Shown here: piece after piece, positions 1 to 8,923 of the stretch
Layout of the letters: each line of letters opens with the position of its first letter
Position numbering within the stretch: position 1 is the stretch's first letter
NCBI GenBank assembly: GCA_030066015.1
Contig: JASJCL010000003.1
Span: forward strand, 52,664-116,663
Origin: Desulfosarcinaceae bacterium
GTDB taxonomy: Bacteria > Desulfobacterota > Desulfobacteria > Desulfobacterales > Desulfosarcinaceae
Direction: 5' to 3'
DNA: 64,000 bases
Notes under the pieces: generated by a model
What the model saw: the letters and a program-made list of their open reading frames with translations, nothing else
Database searches by the model: none
What the model was told of the DNA's origin: nothing
Position numbers and translations under genes: made by a program

Positions 1-1311
1 TAGCAGGGCCGGGTCATGCCCGGCATTGACCCAGGTGATGCGGTTTGCCGGGCGGTCGATGTGGCCGTAAAACAGGGTCATGAAGCGCCCCGAACTGTCC
101 AGGTCTGCGGCCAGCGCTTGGTTGACATCGGTGACAATGCGATCAAGACCGCCGGTGAGTGCGGTCCGCTGGCGCAGCAGGGCGCGGCCGGTGGTCATGA
201 GGAGGGCGGACGCGATGCCGTGGTCGGCCACATCTCCCACCATGATGCCGAGACGCCCCTCAGCGGGCGGTCCATCGTGGACAAAGTCGAAATAGTCGCC
301 GCCGGTCTGTTCGCAATAGATACAACTGCCGGCGACATCGAGGCCGGCCACGACGGGCGCTTTTGCTGGCAGAAGTTTTCGCTGGACCTCATCGGCCAGG
401 GCCAGCGCGCTGCGGAGGTGATCCCGCTCTCGCAGACCGGCCATCATTTCGTTAATGATGTCTCCGGTGTATCCCAGGGCATCGTTGCTGGTGACCTGCA
501 CAGGACGGTCGAAACGGCCCATGGCGATCCGTTGCAAGCCAGCAATGATGGCCTGGATGGGGGTCGCCATATTTCGGGCCACCAGAAGGGTGATGGTGCC
601 GCCGATGATAAGAAACAGCACGGTGTTGACCAGCACGGCCAGGCGGAGCTGACCGGGCGGTCCCGGTGCGAGACGATAGACGAGATAGGCCACCGAGAGC
701 AGCGGGATCAGCCCGCAGGCCAGGAACATGGCGCCCAGTCGTGTGGAGATGCGGATGCGCAAGACGCCCGGTACGGCGGAGAGCCGCCCCTGGGGAAAGA
801 GCACGGGCGCCAGCTGTTTTTGGAGGACATGCTCCAGGAGGAAAAAGGCAACCGTGATGGTGGTTATACCACTGCCGATACCCATGTAGATGGAGCGGTG
901 CACGAGGGTGATGTTCTGGGTGTCGATCCAGATCGTCAACGGGTAGATCACACTGGCCAGCATCCAAATGGCGGCATCCATCAGCATGATGGCGAAGGGT
1001 TCGTTGAGCACACGTTGACGTGCGGTTTGCATCAGTGCGGCAGTGACAGCCCGGCCGGCGTCCATGCGGGACAACACCCGTCTGATGGGACGCTCGTAAA
1101 TCAGTGTCAATACGGCGGGCAGTATGAAGGCCGCCGGCAGAAATACGGCATCGACCCGATGAATGATGGTCAGGGTGGAGCCGGGCACCGGAATATCCAC
1201 CATGAAGATGATGGTCTGCACGACAAACACCGCCAGGAAGTTGGCGGCGAAGTTCGCCAGCAGCATGCGGTTGGCCAGTCTGGGGGAAGGTATTTTCACC
1301 GGTGTCAGCAT
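1..1311 (-). CDS. Membrane-bound SpoIIE/RsbU-type serine phosphatase with HAMP domain (3' end beyond window)
   Basis: Only the first 437 codons are inside the window; the gene continues past base 1. Hydrophobic segments lie near residues 18-37, 55-75, 138-157, 191-215 and 222-250. A HAMP-like linker follows, then a PP2C/SpoIIE domain from about residue 320 with the motifs GDYFDFV and VGDVADHGIASALLMTTGRA, whose Asp residues bind metal in this family. The last visible residues, NAGHDPALL, are also typical. Such proteins dephosphorylate anti-sigma antagonists or similar partners in response to membrane signals; the partner is not visible here. ATG at 1311 is the first start after an in-frame TAG and has no clear ribosome binding site. 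The gene is divergent from the one at 1521. Confidence 0.88.
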   Translation of the reverse strand, partial: MLTPVKIPSPRLANRMLLANFAANFLAVFVVQTIIFMVDIPVPGSTLTIIHRVDAVFLPAAFILPAVLTLIYERPIRRVLSRMDAGRAVTAALMQTARQRVLNEPFAIMLMDAAIWMLASVIYPLTIWIDTQNITLVHRSIYMGIGSGITTITVAFFLLEHVLQKQLAPVLFPQGRLSAVPGVLRIRISTRLGAMFLACGLIPLLSVAYLVYRLAPGPPGQLRLAVLVNTVLFLIIGGTITLLVARNMATPIQAIIAGLQRIAMGRFDRPVQVTSNDALGYTGDIINEMMAGLRERDHLRSALALADEVQRKLLPAKAPVVAGLDVAGSCIYCEQTGGDYFDFVHDGPPAEGRLGIMVGDVADHGIASALLMTTGRALLRQRTALTGGLDRIVTDVNQALAADLDSSGRFMTLFYGHIDRPANRITWVNAGHDPALL

Positions 1312-1520
1312 GTATTGCCGATATTCGGCAGTTCGGAAGTGGGGTGTGCGAACCGGACTTCGGGCGACGCCATACGGGGATCCAATAGCACACTATCGGG
1401 CGGTGATAAAAGTGGTTCCACTGGCCTGATCCCCATTAAGGGAAGCGCTGGCCCGCCTTGAATTCACCTTGGACTGCCGGTAGAATAGCCCAACCCACTG
1501 TTCGACGAAAGGTTGGCGCC

Positions 1521-1997
1521 ATGCCCCCAGCACTTCCAGAGATTCTCATCCCCAAAGAAAAGGCGGTGTTCCGTCTGGACGCCCAAGGCCGCTGGCACAA
1601 CGAACACGGTCCCTTCGAACATCCCAAGATCATCGCCTACTTCAACGCCAATATCCGCCGGGACGCTGGCGGCTACTATCTGAGTCAGGAACTCAATGGC
1701 CGTATCGAAAAGGTGTACTTTCCCTACGAGGACACAGCGCTGTTCGCCGTCGACCTGCGGGATGGGCCACCGGAAGTCCTGCTTCTCAATACGGGGGCGC
1801 GCCTGCCCCTTAATCCGGAACGGCTCGCCACGCGGGGCGAGGATCTCTACCAGCTGAAGGGAGATGAGCGGATCAAGTTCGCTGAGCGCTGCCTGCTGAA
1901 GGTCGCTGAGCGGATCGAAGGCGGCGATGGCCGCTATGTCTATGTCGACGGGAGAGGCCGCCATCCCATTGCGCAATTAGCTGCGACCGATGGGTAA
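1521..1997 (+). CDS. Conserved protein of unknown function (DUF1285-like)
   Basis: A 158-residue soluble protein with no signal peptide or membrane segment. The sequence RWHNEHGPFEHPKIIAYF followed by EKVYFPYEDTALFAVDL resembles a small family found in sulfate reducers and often mislabelled as an MFS permease in databases. Nothing in the sequence supports a transporter. A longer frame opens 63 bases upstream, but ATG 1521 is favoured because conservation as I remember it begins near the IPKEKAVFRLD segment. It overlaps the next gene by 8 bases, so the two are probably translated together. Function unknown. Confidence 0.75.
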   Translation: MPPALPEILIPKEKAVFRLDAQGRWHNEHGPFEHPKIIAYFNANIRRDAGGYYLSQELNGRIEKVYFPYEDTALFAVDLRDGPPEVLLLNTGARLPLNPERLATRGEDLYQLKGDERIKFAERCLLKVAERIEGGDGRYVYVDGRGRHPIAQLAATDG

Positions 1998-2955
1998 GAC
2001 CGCTGAGGCCCGATACGGGTTCAGCCGATGGCGCGTTTGGCCCCTCAGCCTAGCGGGGATGGCGGCGGCTGCGCTTTTTCTTTTTCATCTCCTTGGGACC
2101 CCTGAAAAGAGCCTGCGTCAGCGGGTTGAGGCTGGCGAGGGGTGCCGGCTGTGCGCCCTTATGGACAGCGATCTTCGCGGCGCTGAACTGAGCGGAGCCG
2201 ATTTTACCGGGGCAGATCTGCGTGGCGCCGATCTTGCCGGTGCCGATCTGCGCGACGCCCGCTTCATGGGAGCCGACCTGCGGGGCGCGACCTTCACCGG
2301 GGCACAGCTGGCAGGGGCGCTATGGGCCAATGGCCAGCGGTGCCTGGCGGCTTCCCGTGATCGCTGCGTGACCCAGTTGATGGAGCGCCTTTTCACGGAG
2401 AATCAGTGCCCGGGCTGCGATTTGCGGAGTGCCCAGTTGGCGGGTGCGGCCCTCGCCGAAGCGCAGTTGTCCGCAGCCCGTTTGCACCGCGCCGACCTGC
2501 GTGCCGCACGCCTGCCGGCCGCCGATCTGCAGCAGGCCATTCTCAGTGAAACGCTGCTCCAAGAAGCAGAATTGACGGGGGCCAACCTGGCCGCCATCGA
2601 TGCGATGGGGGCCGACCTGCGGCATGCCCATCTGGCAGGTGCCCACCTGGGCAACGCGCGCCTGGTGCAGGCCATCCTGACGAATGCCGACCTCAGCGGA
2701 GCCGACCTGCGCGATGCCGTAATCGAGAACAGCGATCTTGGCGGTGCCAACCTCAGGGGGGCCGACCTGGCAGGGGCCACCCTGCTGGGCAGCAAACTGA
2801 CAGGCGCCGACCTGAGCGGCAGTAACCTGGCCGGTGCCAACTTGAACCGCGTCGAGGTGACCGCGGTGAATTGGGAAGGGGCCTATCTTATGGGTGCCCG
2901 CTGGGTGGATGGTCGGCGTTGCCAGGCTGGATCGATCGGCGTCTGCCGTCGCTAA
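1990..2955 (+). CDS. Pentapeptide-repeat protein with N-terminal membrane anchor
   Basis: 321 residues. A hydrophobic segment near residues 15-35 should anchor the protein in the inner membrane. Two blocks of A(D/N)LxG-type pentapeptide repeats follow, near residues 55-115 and 140-300, separated by a segment containing the Cys pair in QCPGCD. Such repeats fold as a right-handed quadrilateral beta-helix. Paired cysteines (for example GQRCLAASRDRC and RRCQAGSIGVC) flank the repeat blocks. The pentapeptide family ranges from DNA-gyrase mimics to scaffolds, and no specific role can be read here. The start overlaps the preceding gene's stop by 8 bases. Confidence 0.9.
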   Translation: MGKTAEARYGFSRWRVWPLSLAGMAAAALFLFHLLGTPEKSLRQRVEAGEGCRLCALMDSDLRGAELSGADFTGADLRGADLAGADLRDARFMGADLRGATFTGAQLAGALWANGQRCLAASRDRCVTQLMERLFTENQCPGCDLRSAQLAGAALAEAQLSAARLHRADLRAARLPAADLQQAILSETLLQEAELTGANLAAIDAMGADLRHAHLAGAHLGNARLVQAILTNADLSGADLRDAVIENSDLGGANLRGADLAGATLLGSKLTGADLSGSNLAGANLNRVEVTAVNWEGAYLMGARWVDGRRCQAGSIGVCRR

Positions 2956-3135
2956 AAACGGTAGCTGGCGATGGCGGCCGACGCGTCTGCCGGGCCGAGT
3001 ACCACAACTCCGACACCGCCATCATCAAGCGCTTCACCAGCCGAAATGATCGATGCCGCACCCGCTGTGCGTTTCGACAAAAATGCTGTCGGGAGGATTG
3101 CCGAGCGCTGAGCGTAGAAGAAAAGGAGCCCGCAA

Positions 3136-4683
3136 ATGCTGCGTGTCTTCCAAAACGATCTGCTGGATCCGGATCAATTCGTAATCACCCTCGAGCTCGT
3201 TCCAGGGCGCGAATCGCGCGGCCATGCCTTGGACACCGTCATCGGCATTGCCCGAGACGCGTTCGCCGACGGGCGGGTATCGGCTGTCTCCATTACCGAC
3301 AATCCGGGCGGCAATCCCTCCCTAAGCCCCGACGTGATCGGGTCGGAGATATTCAAGCTAGGCATGGACGTCATCGTCCACTTCACCTGCCGCGATACCA
3401 ATCGTGTGGGCATGGAGAGTCGGGCCCTGCAGTTGGCCATGCTGGGGATGAAGAACATTTTGGCGCTCACGGGCGACTACTCGGGCAACGGCTTCGGTGG
3501 GCAAGGGGCACCGGTTTTCGATTTGGATTCGGTCCAACTTCAGATCCTCCTGGCGTTGATCAGCGAGCGGATCGTCGCCGCCGGCGATCCAGATCCGTTT
3601 TTTACCGGCTGCGCCGTGTCACCGTTCAAAAGCACTGAGGCGGAGTGTTTTGCCCAGTATGCCAAGCTCTGCCGCAAGAATGCAGCCGGCGCCCAGTTCG
3701 TAATCACCCAGCTGGGCTACGACGCGCGCAAATTCTTTGAACTCATGCAGGTCATGGCCCATGCCGGATTGGAGATGCCCGTGATCGGGTCGGTTTACCT
3801 GCTCACCCCCAAGGTGGCGGCCATCATGAACGACGGGCGCGTCCCGGGCGCTGTCGTCACCGACGCCTTGCTAACGACGGTGCGGGCGGAGTGGCGTGAC
3901 AAGAATGAGGGGCGACGATGGGCCGTTGAGCGGGCCGCCCAGTTGGGCGTCATCCTCAAGGGGCTGGGCTACAGGGGAATGCACCTGGGCGGTATTCATA
4001 AGCGCTTCGAGTTGGTGGGACGGATACTCGACCGAATGGACGAAATAGAGGCGGATTGGGAATCCTACTGGACCAATTTCGATTTTCCGCAACCCGGGGG
4101 GTTTTACGCCTTCGAACCAGAAGCGCGCGTGATTCAGGCCGGCAGCCCCCGCTTTGGTCTAACGGCGGCCGACCTCTCCGCCTGGGAGCGGGTCCACTAC
4201 GGGAGTCTACAACGCCTCCACGACCTTTTTTTTACTTCGGGCTCGCCGCTGGCGCCGCTGAACCAGGGGATCTCGCGGCGCCTTGAAAAATGGCGCAGCG
4301 GCGGGGCGCTACTTCACCTGACCGAAGACCTCGTCAAGCGTGTGATGCTGCATTGCCGTCGCTGCGGAGATTGCGCCATCCAGCATGTGGGCTTCCTATG
4401 TCCAGAATCGGGTTGCCCAAAGCACATGCGCAACGGTGCCTGTGGGGGTAGCCGCGGCGGCCGTTGTGAGGTGCATCCCGATCGGGACTGCGTTTGGGTA
4501 CGTGCCCATCGGCGGCTGGCATTCTACGGCCGCACCGACGAGATTCGTCGGGGGTGCGTTCCACCCCGCATGTGGGAGCTCAATCTGACATCGAGTTGGC
4601 TCAATTACCATTTGGGCAGGGATCATCAAGGCGGTGCCAGCGAACTGGTGCGCAGATGCGGCGCCAGCACCTGCCAGCTCTGA
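3136..4683 (+). CDS. metF: Methylenetetrahydrofolate reductase fused to MetV-type cysteine-rich C-terminal domain
   Basis: 515 residues. The N-terminal ~300 residues are a MetF TIM barrel (FVITLELVPGRE, SITDNPGG, HFTCRDTNR, LALTGDY), which binds FAD and interconverts methylene- and methyl-tetrahydrofolate. Near residues 400-465 there is a dense Cys cluster (HCRRCGDC, GFLCPESGCPKHMRNGACGG), matching the MetV-like C-terminal domain that is often encoded separately in acetogens and sulfate reducers. There it is thought to serve an alternative electron donor in the Wood-Ljungdahl methyl branch. AAAAGGAG precedes the ATG. A separate barrel and tail would be the usual arrangement; here they are one chain. 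Confidence 0.92.
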   Translation: MLRVFQNDLLDPDQFVITLELVPGRESRGHALDTVIGIARDAFADGRVSAVSITDNPGGNPSLSPDVIGSEIFKLGMDVIVHFTCRDTNRVGMESRALQLAMLGMKNILALTGDYSGNGFGGQGAPVFDLDSVQLQILLALISERIVAAGDPDPFFTGCAVSPFKSTEAECFAQYAKLCRKNAAGAQFVITQLGYDARKFFELMQVMAHAGLEMPVIGSVYLLTPKVAAIMNDGRVPGAVVTDALLTTVRAEWRDKNEGRRWAVERAAQLGVILKGLGYRGMHLGGIHKRFELVGRILDRMDEIEADWESYWTNFDFPQPGGFYAFEPEARVIQAGSPRFGLTAADLSAWERVHYGSLQRLHDLFFTSGSPLAPLNQGISRRLEKWRSGGALLHLTEDLVKRVMLHCRRCGDCAIQHVGFLCPESGCPKHMRNGACGGSRGGRCEVHPDRDCVWVRAHRRLAFYGRTDEIRRGCVPPRMWELNLTSSWLNYHLGRDHQGGASELVRRCGASTCQL

Positions 4684-4704
4684 ACTTGCCTGGCAGAGGC
4701 GCTC

Positions 4705-6456
4705 TCAGGCTTGTGACAGCTCCTTACTGGCGGCGTCGGCGTTCACGAGCAGGTGATGGATGGGAATCTCCAGGGCGATCTTGGTTCCCTTGCCGGGAAA
4801 GGCGGTGACGACGAGTTCACCGCCCAAGAGGGTGGCGCGATCCTGCATACTGCGCAGCCCCATCCGTTTCTCCATGGCGGCCTCGTTGAGCCGCTCCTGG
4901 ACATCGAAGCCGACGCCGTTGTCGATGAGGCGCAGGATAAGATGCGGGTAGGAGGCCACCAGGCGGATATAGACGCGCGTTGCCCGCGCATGCTGCTCCA
5001 CGTTGGCCAACCCTTCCTGGATAAGACGATAGAGGTTGATCTCCATTTCGGCGTCCAGCGTGATGTTGGAGATGCCTGCGGCATGGAAGTCAACGCTGAT
5101 ATCGGTTCGGCGGGAAAATTCGTCGCAGTGCATGTAGAGTGCGCTCACCAGGCCCAGTTGATCCAGGCCGGGCGGCCTGAGATTGTAGGCCAGATCCCGG
5201 ATGGCGGCGATGGACGCTTCCAGCACCTCTGAGACGGACCGGATTTGGTTGCCGATCTTTTTGGGGAGCAGGGTGGATCCGTTCATCAAATTCAGGCAGC
5301 GAATCTTGGCCGTGCCCAGATCCTGGGCCACCTTGTCATGGAGGTAATTGGAGATGTTTTTGCGTTCGTAGTCTTGGGCCTTCAGCATTTCACGGCTGAG
5401 GGTGGAGATACGCTCCTCATTGCGCTTGCGCCGCAAGGCCGCCCCAATAATGTTTCCGGCCGTGTAGAGGGCATCGATCTCCATACTGGACCAGCGGCGC
5501 GCCTCCGTACAATCGTCGAAGCCGATGAACCCCCACCAGACATCGTCGACAAAAATCGGCGCCACGACCAGGGCCTGAATGGACTGACGCAGCAGAAAGG
5601 CCTGCTCGCTCTCGGGAAACTCAAGGACGCGGCCAAAGACCGCCATGCCCCGCTTGAGCAGCTGGGTCCATCGTTGAAATCCCATATGCTCAAAGGAGAT
5701 GCGGTGCATGCAGGGATCGTCCAATTGCGCGCTGATCCCCTCCGCCACCCACTCGTGCCGGAGGCTGGTGAGGAGACCATCTTGGGGATCCTTCTCATTT
5801 TCGAAAATGTACACCCGGCTCACGTCGGCGGCGCGGCCGAGTTTGGCGAGGATCCCCTGCAATCCATGCGCAACGGGTGCCCCCTGTAGAAACCGCTCGG
5901 CGGCATAGGCGACCGCTTCGAGAATGCTGTCGCGGCGGCGCAGCTCTGTCTCCACCCGCTGGCGTTCGATAATCTCACGTTTCAACTGGCGGTTGGCTCT
6001 GCGCCACTGCGTCGTGCGCGCTTCGATCTGTTGTTCCAATTGCTCGTGTGCGGTGTTGAGCGCCTTTTCGGCGATAATGCGGTCGGTGACATTGCGTACA
6101 TATTCCACCACACCGCTCACCCGTCCCTCCCCATCGAGCATGGGAAAGGCGAAGAGCTCCAACCAACCCTGGACGTGGCCATCCTTCTTCCACGGCACGG
6201 TGGCCATCTTGAGCGTCTTGCTACGGAGCGCCTTTTTGGCAGGACAAAAGTTACAGGGGCTCGTGCGATTCTGGTAAACTTGATAGCATTTCTTACCCCG
6301 CAGGGGGCTGAGATCGCGGTACCAACGCTCCATGGTCGGGTTTACCTGGACGATAGTGAGGTCCTTGTCCAGGACCGAAATTCCGTCTTGGATGGCATCG
6401 AAAACACTTTTCAGAAGATCGGTTCGTTGCATTGTAAGGGGCCTGTTCTGGGGCAA
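4705..6456 (-). CDS. PAS-GAF sensor histidine kinase, NarX/HisKA_3 type
   Basis: 583 residues with no membrane segment, so cytoplasmic. A PAS domain (about residues 10-140) carries a Cys cluster, KCYQVYQNRTSPCNFCP, of a kind common in sulfate-reducer sensors and possibly a redox or metal site. A coiled coil spans about 140-175 and a GAF-like domain about 180-340. The dimerisation domain has the HisKA_3 phospho-acceptor motif ERKNISNYLHDKVAQDLG, followed by an HATPase with DNGVGFD and GLRSMQDRA. The start may instead be Met9 (6432). Kinases of this class usually pair with NarL-type regulators, but none is adjacent, so it appears to be an orphan. It is convergent with metF. Confidence 0.9.
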   Translation of the reverse strand: MPQNRPLTMQRTDLLKSVFDAIQDGISVLDKDLTIVQVNPTMERWYRDLSPLRGKKCYQVYQNRTSPCNFCPAKKALRSKTLKMATVPWKKDGHVQGWLELFAFPMLDGEGRVSGVVEYVRNVTDRIIAEKALNTAHEQLEQQIEARTTQWRRANRQLKREIIERQRVETELRRRDSILEAVAYAAERFLQGAPVAHGLQGILAKLGRAADVSRVYIFENEKDPQDGLLTSLRHEWVAEGISAQLDDPCMHRISFEHMGFQRWTQLLKRGMAVFGRVLEFPESEQAFLLRQSIQALVVAPIFVDDVWWGFIGFDDCTEARRWSSMEIDALYTAGNIIGAALRRKRNEERISTLSREMLKAQDYERKNISNYLHDKVAQDLGTAKIRCLNLMNGSTLLPKKIGNQIRSVSEVLEASIAAIRDLAYNLRPPGLDQLGLVSALYMHCDEFSRRTDISVDFHAAGISNITLDAEMEINLYRLIQEGLANVEQHARATRVYIRLVASYPHLILRLIDNGVGFDVQERLNEAAMEKRMGLRSMQDRATLLGGELVVTAFPGKGTKIALEIPIHHLLVNADAASKELSQA

Positions 6457-6789
6457 GCGGCGGTTTGCGGCGGCAACAGCGGTGGTTCAGATCCAGCGCG
6501 CGGGATACGGACAGATGGAGAGGGGCAAGGCGATGGCGCCGCAAAACTTGGCCGCGTGGGGTACAGCGGCTATTGAAGCGCTTTGAACGGCAGTATACGC
6601 TCATGCTCCCCAGAATGTCAATTCGCCCTCAGGCGCTGCCACGGTGGCCGGTTGCCCCTTGACCGCCGGCGCATGGTCCGTCAAAATGGGGAACCGTTTG
6701 GCGGTCCGGTACGTGGACGGCTCAGGTGAGTACGCGTCGAAAAATGAAAGGAACCCGCCGCCCACCATGCTATCACAGGACAGCCCCCT
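6457..6789. other. Intergenic region, no gene seen
   Basis: This region between two divergently transcribed genes should hold both promoters. The reading frames crossing it have no recognisable family, and I see no strong hairpin. Confidence 0.5.
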
Positions 6790-7959
6790 ATGATCGCCGC
6801 TCCTTTCGATACAACCGGCGACACACCTTCCCGGCGTCGCGGCAGTCTGGTCGTCACCGTCACACTGGTCGCACTCTGCCTGCTCACCGCCCTTTTTCAT
6901 GCCCTGGATTTGGACCTGCGCATCGAAGCCCTCTTCTACCATCCGGACGATGGCTGGCGATGGCGGCACGCCCAGCCCTGGGAGGCGCTCTACCGCTGGG
7001 GCACGATTCCCGGGTTGTTGCTGACCGTCGGTAGTCTCGTGGCGCTGAGCATCAGCCTGGCCACCCGTCGCTGGGCGCGTCATCAGCGAAACATGCTGCT
7101 CATCTCCCTCACCGCCATTCTGGGAGCCGGTCTGCTGATCAATGCGGTTCTCAAGCCCTATTGGGGAAGACCGCGGCCCCGGCAAGTGCAGGCCTTTTCC
7201 GGTGAGTGGACCTACCGTGCCCCGCATGAGCGGGGCACGCCCGGCCAGGGTGAATCCTTCCCGTGCGGCCACTGCACCATGGGCTATCTCTTCGTCACTC
7301 TTTTCTTCCTGCGCCGTCAGGCACCGCGCCTGGCATACTGGGGCGGCGGTTTCGGACTTCTCTATGGAAGCCTGGTGGGGTTGGCACGCATGGTTCAAGG
7401 GGCCCATTTCCCCACCGATGTCCTCTGGGCTTTGGGGCTGATATGGCTGACGGCAGCAGGGCTGCACTATTTTCTGCTGCCCGGGTCGGTCCGCTGGCTG
7501 ACCACCCTCCGGCAATTAAATGTCGCCCAGCGGCGGAACCTTGCCGCACTGGTGCTGGTGGCGGTTGCAATCGTCACGGCGCTTTTTCTCACCCGACGCC
7601 CCTATTTCAAAACCTTCGCCTTCGACCTGCCGCTCTCATCCGCCATTCACTCGGTGGCGCTTTCCGCCGATTTGCCACTCTCGCGGCAGATCACCACATA
7701 CGATGATCGTCGGCGGGGGAAACTGCGGGTTCACGCCAGCGGCTTTGGCTGGGTGACCGCTCGCTGCCGGGTGCGCCTGACACCGAAGCGGCAGGACGGA
7801 CGACTGGATCTCTTCCTGGAGAGCGAGCCCGAGGGGTACTTTTCAGAACTCTCCTTTGAGGTGGAGTGGATATTGCCCAGCACGACCCAAGGACGTCTCC
7901 ACATCGTTGGCGGCAGTACCGACACCGGTGGCATCGGTGCCGGCGGGGCCGTTCACTGA
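6790..7959 (+). CDS. PAP2-family membrane phosphatase with extra C-terminal domain
   Basis: 389 residues. About six hydrophobic segments carry the three PAP2 motifs: KPYWGRPRPRQ, PCGHCTMGY (normally PSGH) and RMVQGAHFPTDV, which place the catalytic His and Asp on the periplasmic side. Members remove phosphate from lipid phosphates such as phosphatidate, undecaprenyl diphosphate or lipid A. The C-terminal ~130 residues, after an additional membrane helix, form a hydrophilic beta-rich segment (about residues 270-389) outside the usual PAP2 length. The Ser-to-Cys change in the second motif is unusual. A second PAP2 gene lies 1 kb away on the other strand. Confidence 0.88.
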   Translation: MIAAPFDTTGDTPSRRRGSLVVTVTLVALCLLTALFHALDLDLRIEALFYHPDDGWRWRHAQPWEALYRWGTIPGLLLTVGSLVALSISLATRRWARHQRNMLLISLTAILGAGLLINAVLKPYWGRPRPRQVQAFSGEWTYRAPHERGTPGQGESFPCGHCTMGYLFVTLFFLRRQAPRLAYWGGGFGLLYGSLVGLARMVQGAHFPTDVLWALGLIWLTAAGLHYFLLPGSVRWLTTLRQLNVAQRRNLAALVLVAVAIVTALFLTRRPYFKTFAFDLPLSSAIHSVALSADLPLSRQITTYDDRRRGKLRVHASGFGWVTARCRVRLTPKRQDGRLDLFLESEPEGYFSELSFEVEWILPSTTQGRLHIVGGSTDTGGIGAGGAVH

Positions 7960-8009
7960 CCGTTTCTCATCCTCGATCCCAGACCCGTATCAGATGGGAA
8001 CGCGTGCCG

Positions 8010-8918
8010 TCAGGCCTTCCGGTCCAGTGCTGCATAGTAGCTTGCGTACTCTTGACGGACCAGCCGGTAGGGACGGTAGATCTCCAAGAAGAATTTGAAG
8101 GAGGCCATCTTGAGATAGGAGTAGACCGGCGTGGCCAGCAGGGTGGCGGCCAGGATGCGCAGCCAGAACGTCTTGACGTAGAGCAGAATCGCCGCCGGTA
8201 AGAGCACGACGAAGAGACCTTCAAGACCGATGCGGACCGAAAAAAAAAGCCAGGAAGGGGCGAGCAGGTTCGGTGTGCGAAAAAGCCGCAGGAATAGATC
8301 GAGCTTCTGCCGGAAGCTCCCCTGAGAGATGACGGCCAGCTTTGAGGAGTATGAAAACCCCGCCAACACCAGGGGCAGGAACACTCCCACATGCATTAAG
8401 AGGAGCAGCAAGCCGGCGGGATGGGGCCAGATCTGCCAAAGAATTCTGGTGGCCAGGAAGCCGAGCGACGACCAGAGTGCCAGCAGCAGACAGATCGTAC
8501 TAACAGCGATGGCGTCCCAGAGAATTTGATCGCGCCGGATCGTCAGAAGGGCTGTGAGGAGCCCGAAAGAACCGCGCTCCTGACGATGCATGCGACGCAT
8601 GTCACTGGAGGGCCACATGGAGATGAGCTGCTTCAGCAGGAAAAGGGCACCAGCGGTGAGAAAGGTGCGATGGTCGGAGAGCAGGCCCAGAATCTGTCCA
8701 GGAAGGGCCTCGAAGACATACCTGGCCGTGGCCGCTCCCACCGATTGGAGATCGGGAAGGGCCAAGGTGGTCCTCTCCATTGGCACGATCCGTTTCAACG
8801 CGCGGTCGGCGAGGACAAGAAAGAAGACGAGGAACAAGAAGGACTTGTATCGAAAGAGATCCTTGGCGGAGTGTACCAACAGAATCCGCAGGAGCCGATG
8901 GATAGCCGTTCGCTGCAT
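8010..8918 (-). CDS. Polytopic membrane protein of unknown function, paired with PAP2 phosphatase
   Basis: 302 residues with about six predicted membrane helices (for example near residues 27-45, 85-105, 135-160, 170-195, 230-255 and 260-280) and basic loops. I recognise no family. It begins 5 bases after the stop of the PAP2 gene at 8924-9937, so the two are almost certainly co-transcribed and translationally coupled. The pairing suggests a role in lipid-phosphate or cell-envelope metabolism, perhaps as a flippase or partner of the phosphatase; that is inference only. Confidence 0.75.
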   Translation of the reverse strand: MQRTAIHRLLRILLVHSAKDLFRYKSFLFLVFFLVLADRALKRIVPMERTTLALPDLQSVGAATARYVFEALPGQILGLLSDHRTFLTAGALFLLKQLISMWPSSDMRRMHRQERGSFGLLTALLTIRRDQILWDAIAVSTICLLLALWSSLGFLATRILWQIWPHPAGLLLLLMHVGVFLPLVLAGFSYSSKLAVISQGSFRQKLDLFLRLFRTPNLLAPSWLFFSVRIGLEGLFVVLLPAAILLYVKTFWLRILAATLLATPVYSYLKMASFKFFLEIYRPYRLVRQEYASYYAALDRKA

Positions 8919-8923
8919 GGGGT

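Noticed and set aside
16..1461. 481-codon plus-strand open frame
   Set aside because: It is antisense to the SpoIIE phosphatase, whose reverse strand shows all the family motifs; its own product is His/Gly/Asp-rich with no family.
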